Shown: one piece after another, positions 33,480-34,620 of the stretch
Layout of the letters: every line of letters starts with the position of its first letter
How positions within the stretch are numbered: the stretch's first letter is position 1
From: an uncultured Muribaculaceae bacterium
GTDB lineage: Bacteria; Bacteroidota; Bacteroidia; Bacteroidales; Muribaculaceae
DNA: 34,620 bases
Assembly: GCA_910584495.1 (NCBI GenBank)
Contig: CAJUAR010000026.1
Location: forward strand, 1-34,620
Reading direction: 5' to 3'
Made by a program: the position numbers and the translations under genes
Notes under the pieces: generated by a model
Database searches by the model: none
Seen by the model: only the letters and a program-made list of their open reading frames with translations
What the model was told of the DNA's origin: nothing

Positions 33480-34445
33480 ATGGACAAGATTGAACAAAAC
33501 AAAGAAATCCCCTTTAGCGGCATGGTCTTCAACGGCTTTGCCATGCTTGCCGTAGTGCTCTTGCTCATCCCGGCAATCATTGCGCTCGGCTTTTTAACCG
33601 GCATTCTGCCTTTAGCGATTCCTCTTGCCGCAGTTTGTGTAATCGCCATGATTATATTAGCTTGCGGCTTTATGATTCTTCAACCTAACCAGGCCCGCGT
33701 CATGATTTTCTTCGGCAAATACCGTGGTACATTTTCACGCACAGGTTATTTCTGGGTCAATCCCTTTATGAATAAGAAAAAGGTGTCGCTTCGTATCCGC
33801 AACATGGACATTGCTCCCATCAAGGTTAATGACAAAATCGGCAACCCTGTTATGATCGGCATGGTGCTTGTATGGAAAGTGAAGGACACCTATCGTGCCG
33901 TGTTCGATGTCGATGCCGGCGACACTCCTTTGATTTCTGTGGATAACGATGGGAAAGTGTCATCACCGGTTGGCGATTCAGTTGCCAAGGCCCTCAACAC
34001 ATTTGTGAGCATCCAAAGCGATGCCGCACTACGCGAGGTTACCGGACGCTATGCCTACGACGAAGAAACAGGCAGCAAAGACGACATAACGCTCCGCAGC
34101 GACACCGGCGAAATCAACGAACAGCTCGAGACCAAACTTAACGAGCGTCTGGCGATGGCCGGCATTGAAGTGGTCGAAGCCCGCCTCAATTATCTTGCTT
34201 ATGCTCCCGAAATTGCCGCCGTCATGCTTCGCCGCCAACAAGCGTCGGCAATTATCGCCGCTCGCGAAAAAATTGTTGAAGGTGCGGTGTCTATGGTCAA
34301 AATGGCACTCGACCAACTCGACAACGAACATGTCGTAAGCCTCGATGACGAACGCAAAGCATCGATGGTGAGCAATTTGCTCGTTGTGCTGTGCGCCGAC
34401 GAACCTGCCCAACCTGTAATCAACTCCGGCACTCTCTATCAATAA
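33480..34445 (+). CDS. SPFH (stomatin/prohibitin) domain membrane protein
   Basis: The 321-residue protein has two adjacent hydrophobic segments near the N-terminus (about residues 15-41 and 43-65), followed by an SPFH domain: ILQPNQARVMIFFGKYRGT at its start, NMDIAPIKVNDKIGNPVMI, and VVEARLNYLAYAPEIAAVMLRRQQA in the helical end. The C-terminal part is charged and helical. Proteins of this group form large membrane-bound rings and organise membrane microdomains or proteases; the job here is unknown. A short RHH-type gene starts one base after its stop (34447). Confidence 0.9.
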   Translation: MDKIEQNKEIPFSGMVFNGFAMLAVVLLLIPAIIALGFLTGILPLAIPLAAVCVIAMIILACGFMILQPNQARVMIFFGKYRGTFSRTGYFWVNPFMNKKKVSLRIRNMDIAPIKVNDKIGNPVMIGMVLVWKVKDTYRAVFDVDAGDTPLISVDNDGKVSSPVGDSVAKALNTFVSIQSDAALREVTGRYAYDEETGSKDDITLRSDTGEINEQLETKLNERLAMAGIEVVEARLNYLAYAPEIAAVMLRRQQASAIIAAREKIVEGAVSMVKMALDQLDNEHVVSLDDERKASMVSNLLVVLCADEPAQPVINSGTLYQ

Positions 34446-34446
34446 C

Positions 34447-34572
34447 ATGCCCAAACAATCGACAAAAGGTTTCCTTCTGCGTCTCGATCCTTCCACGATG
34501 GAAGAAGTCGAGCGCTGGGCTGCGCAGGAATTTCGCTCTGTTAACGGGCAGATTCAGTGGATTATAGTATAA
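34447..34572 (+). CDS. Short Arc/ribbon-helix-helix-type protein, possibly truncated
   Basis: The 41-residue frame has the look of an Arc-type ribbon-helix-helix protein: strand FLLRLDP, helix A about EEVERWAAQEF, then RSVNGQIQW opening helix B. Small Arc-like genes commonly follow SPFH genes in Bacteroidetes, and those proteins usually continue about 10-20 residues past this point. Here the TAA comes after WIIV, in the middle of helix B. A CAA-to-TAA change (Gln to stop) would account for it, and reading through gives further basic residues. Whether a 41-residue version folds is uncertain. It starts one base after the SPFH stop and is probably co-transcribed. Confidence 0.7.
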   Translation: MPKQSTKGFLLRLDPSTMEEVERWAAQEFRSVNGQIQWIIV

Positions 34573-34575
34573 TCG

Positions 34576-34614
34576 CAAAAACGAAATGAGCATCTTTCAA
34601 AAACGAAACGAGCA
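34576..34614. repeat. Tandem direct repeat, 22-bp period
   Basis: CAAAAACGAAATGAGCA (34576-34592) and CAAAAACGAAACGAGCA (34598-34614) differ at one base. The first copy holds the start codon of the next gene; in the second the ATG is ACG. The repeat may continue past the window end. Confidence 0.75.
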
Positions 34615-34620
34615 AATCTT
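34586..34620 (+). CDS. Start of a gene cut by the window end
   Basis: ATG 34586 opens a frame that runs to the window end (MSIFQKRNEQI). It lies 13 nt after the RHH-type stop, on the same strand, so it probably belongs to the SPFH unit. Too little is present to name it, and the start lies in a tandem repeat, so it is tentative. Confidence 0.4.
   Translation, partial: MSIFQKRNEQI

Noticed and set aside
1..34620. CRISPR arrays, insertion sequences, prophage, tRNA or rRNA genes
   Set aside because: No regularly spaced repeats, transposase or phage genes, or cloverleaf/rRNA-like sequence were noticed on either strand. The gene content is chromosomal core with small accessory parts.

Overview
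The window looks like chromosomal DNA from a Gram-negative Bacteroidales bacterium, possibly a Muribaculaceae-type gut commensal (the order is fairly secure, the family is a guess). The evidence is Bacteroidetes-type promoters (TTTG, 19-22 bp, TAnnTTTG) in front of many genes, few Shine-Dalgarno sequences, lipoproteins with Bacteroidetes-style signals, a long YidC with a large periplasmic domain, a menaquinone gene and a BtuG-type surface vitamin B12 protein. No phage, insertion sequence, CRISPR array, rRNA or tRNA gene was seen.

Layout, left to right. menA (minus) is divergent from a plus-strand series: pyrG, yidC, an aspartate-type aminotransferase, then (after a terminator) an ABC-F ATPase and an M13 peptidase lipoprotein. 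After a second terminator comes a two-gene unit in which a ROK sugar kinase overlaps by 4 nt a secreted GH2 enzyme with the catalytic signature of exo-beta-glucosaminidases. An EFR1-type flavodoxin/ferredoxin protein follows. Then pfkA, pyrB, a flavin reductase-like gene, glyA, ispD and recG run closely spaced on the plus strand, converging on nadE (minus). Between nadE and the serine genes are a small acidic lipoprotein gene and a minus-strand cluster of three small genes (43, 52 and 104 codons), two of them membrane proteins. serC-serA (plus) supply serine, which GlyA converts to glycine and one-carbon units.

The right third is the most coherent system: a minus-strand vitamin B12 uptake operon, btuG-btuB-btuF-btuC-btuD plus a DUF2284 metal-binding protein. 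It is led by a cobalamin riboswitch with a clear B12 box and a terminator-like hairpin just before the first start codon. Every junction among the five transport genes is a 4-nt ATGA overlap. Together they cover surface capture, TonB-dependent outer-membrane entry, periplasmic binding and ATP-driven inner-membrane import. Its promoter overlaps, back to back, the promoter of a plus-strand SPFH membrane protein gene, which is followed by a very short ribbon-helix-helix protein and the first codons of another gene cut by the window end.

Most genes are housekeeping or have recognisable relatives. Nothing here is clearly a new system. The best leads are the DUF2284 protein tied to B12 import, the GH2/ROK pair, the small-protein cluster, the shortened RHH partner of SPFH, and nearly leaderless transcription of menA and nadE.
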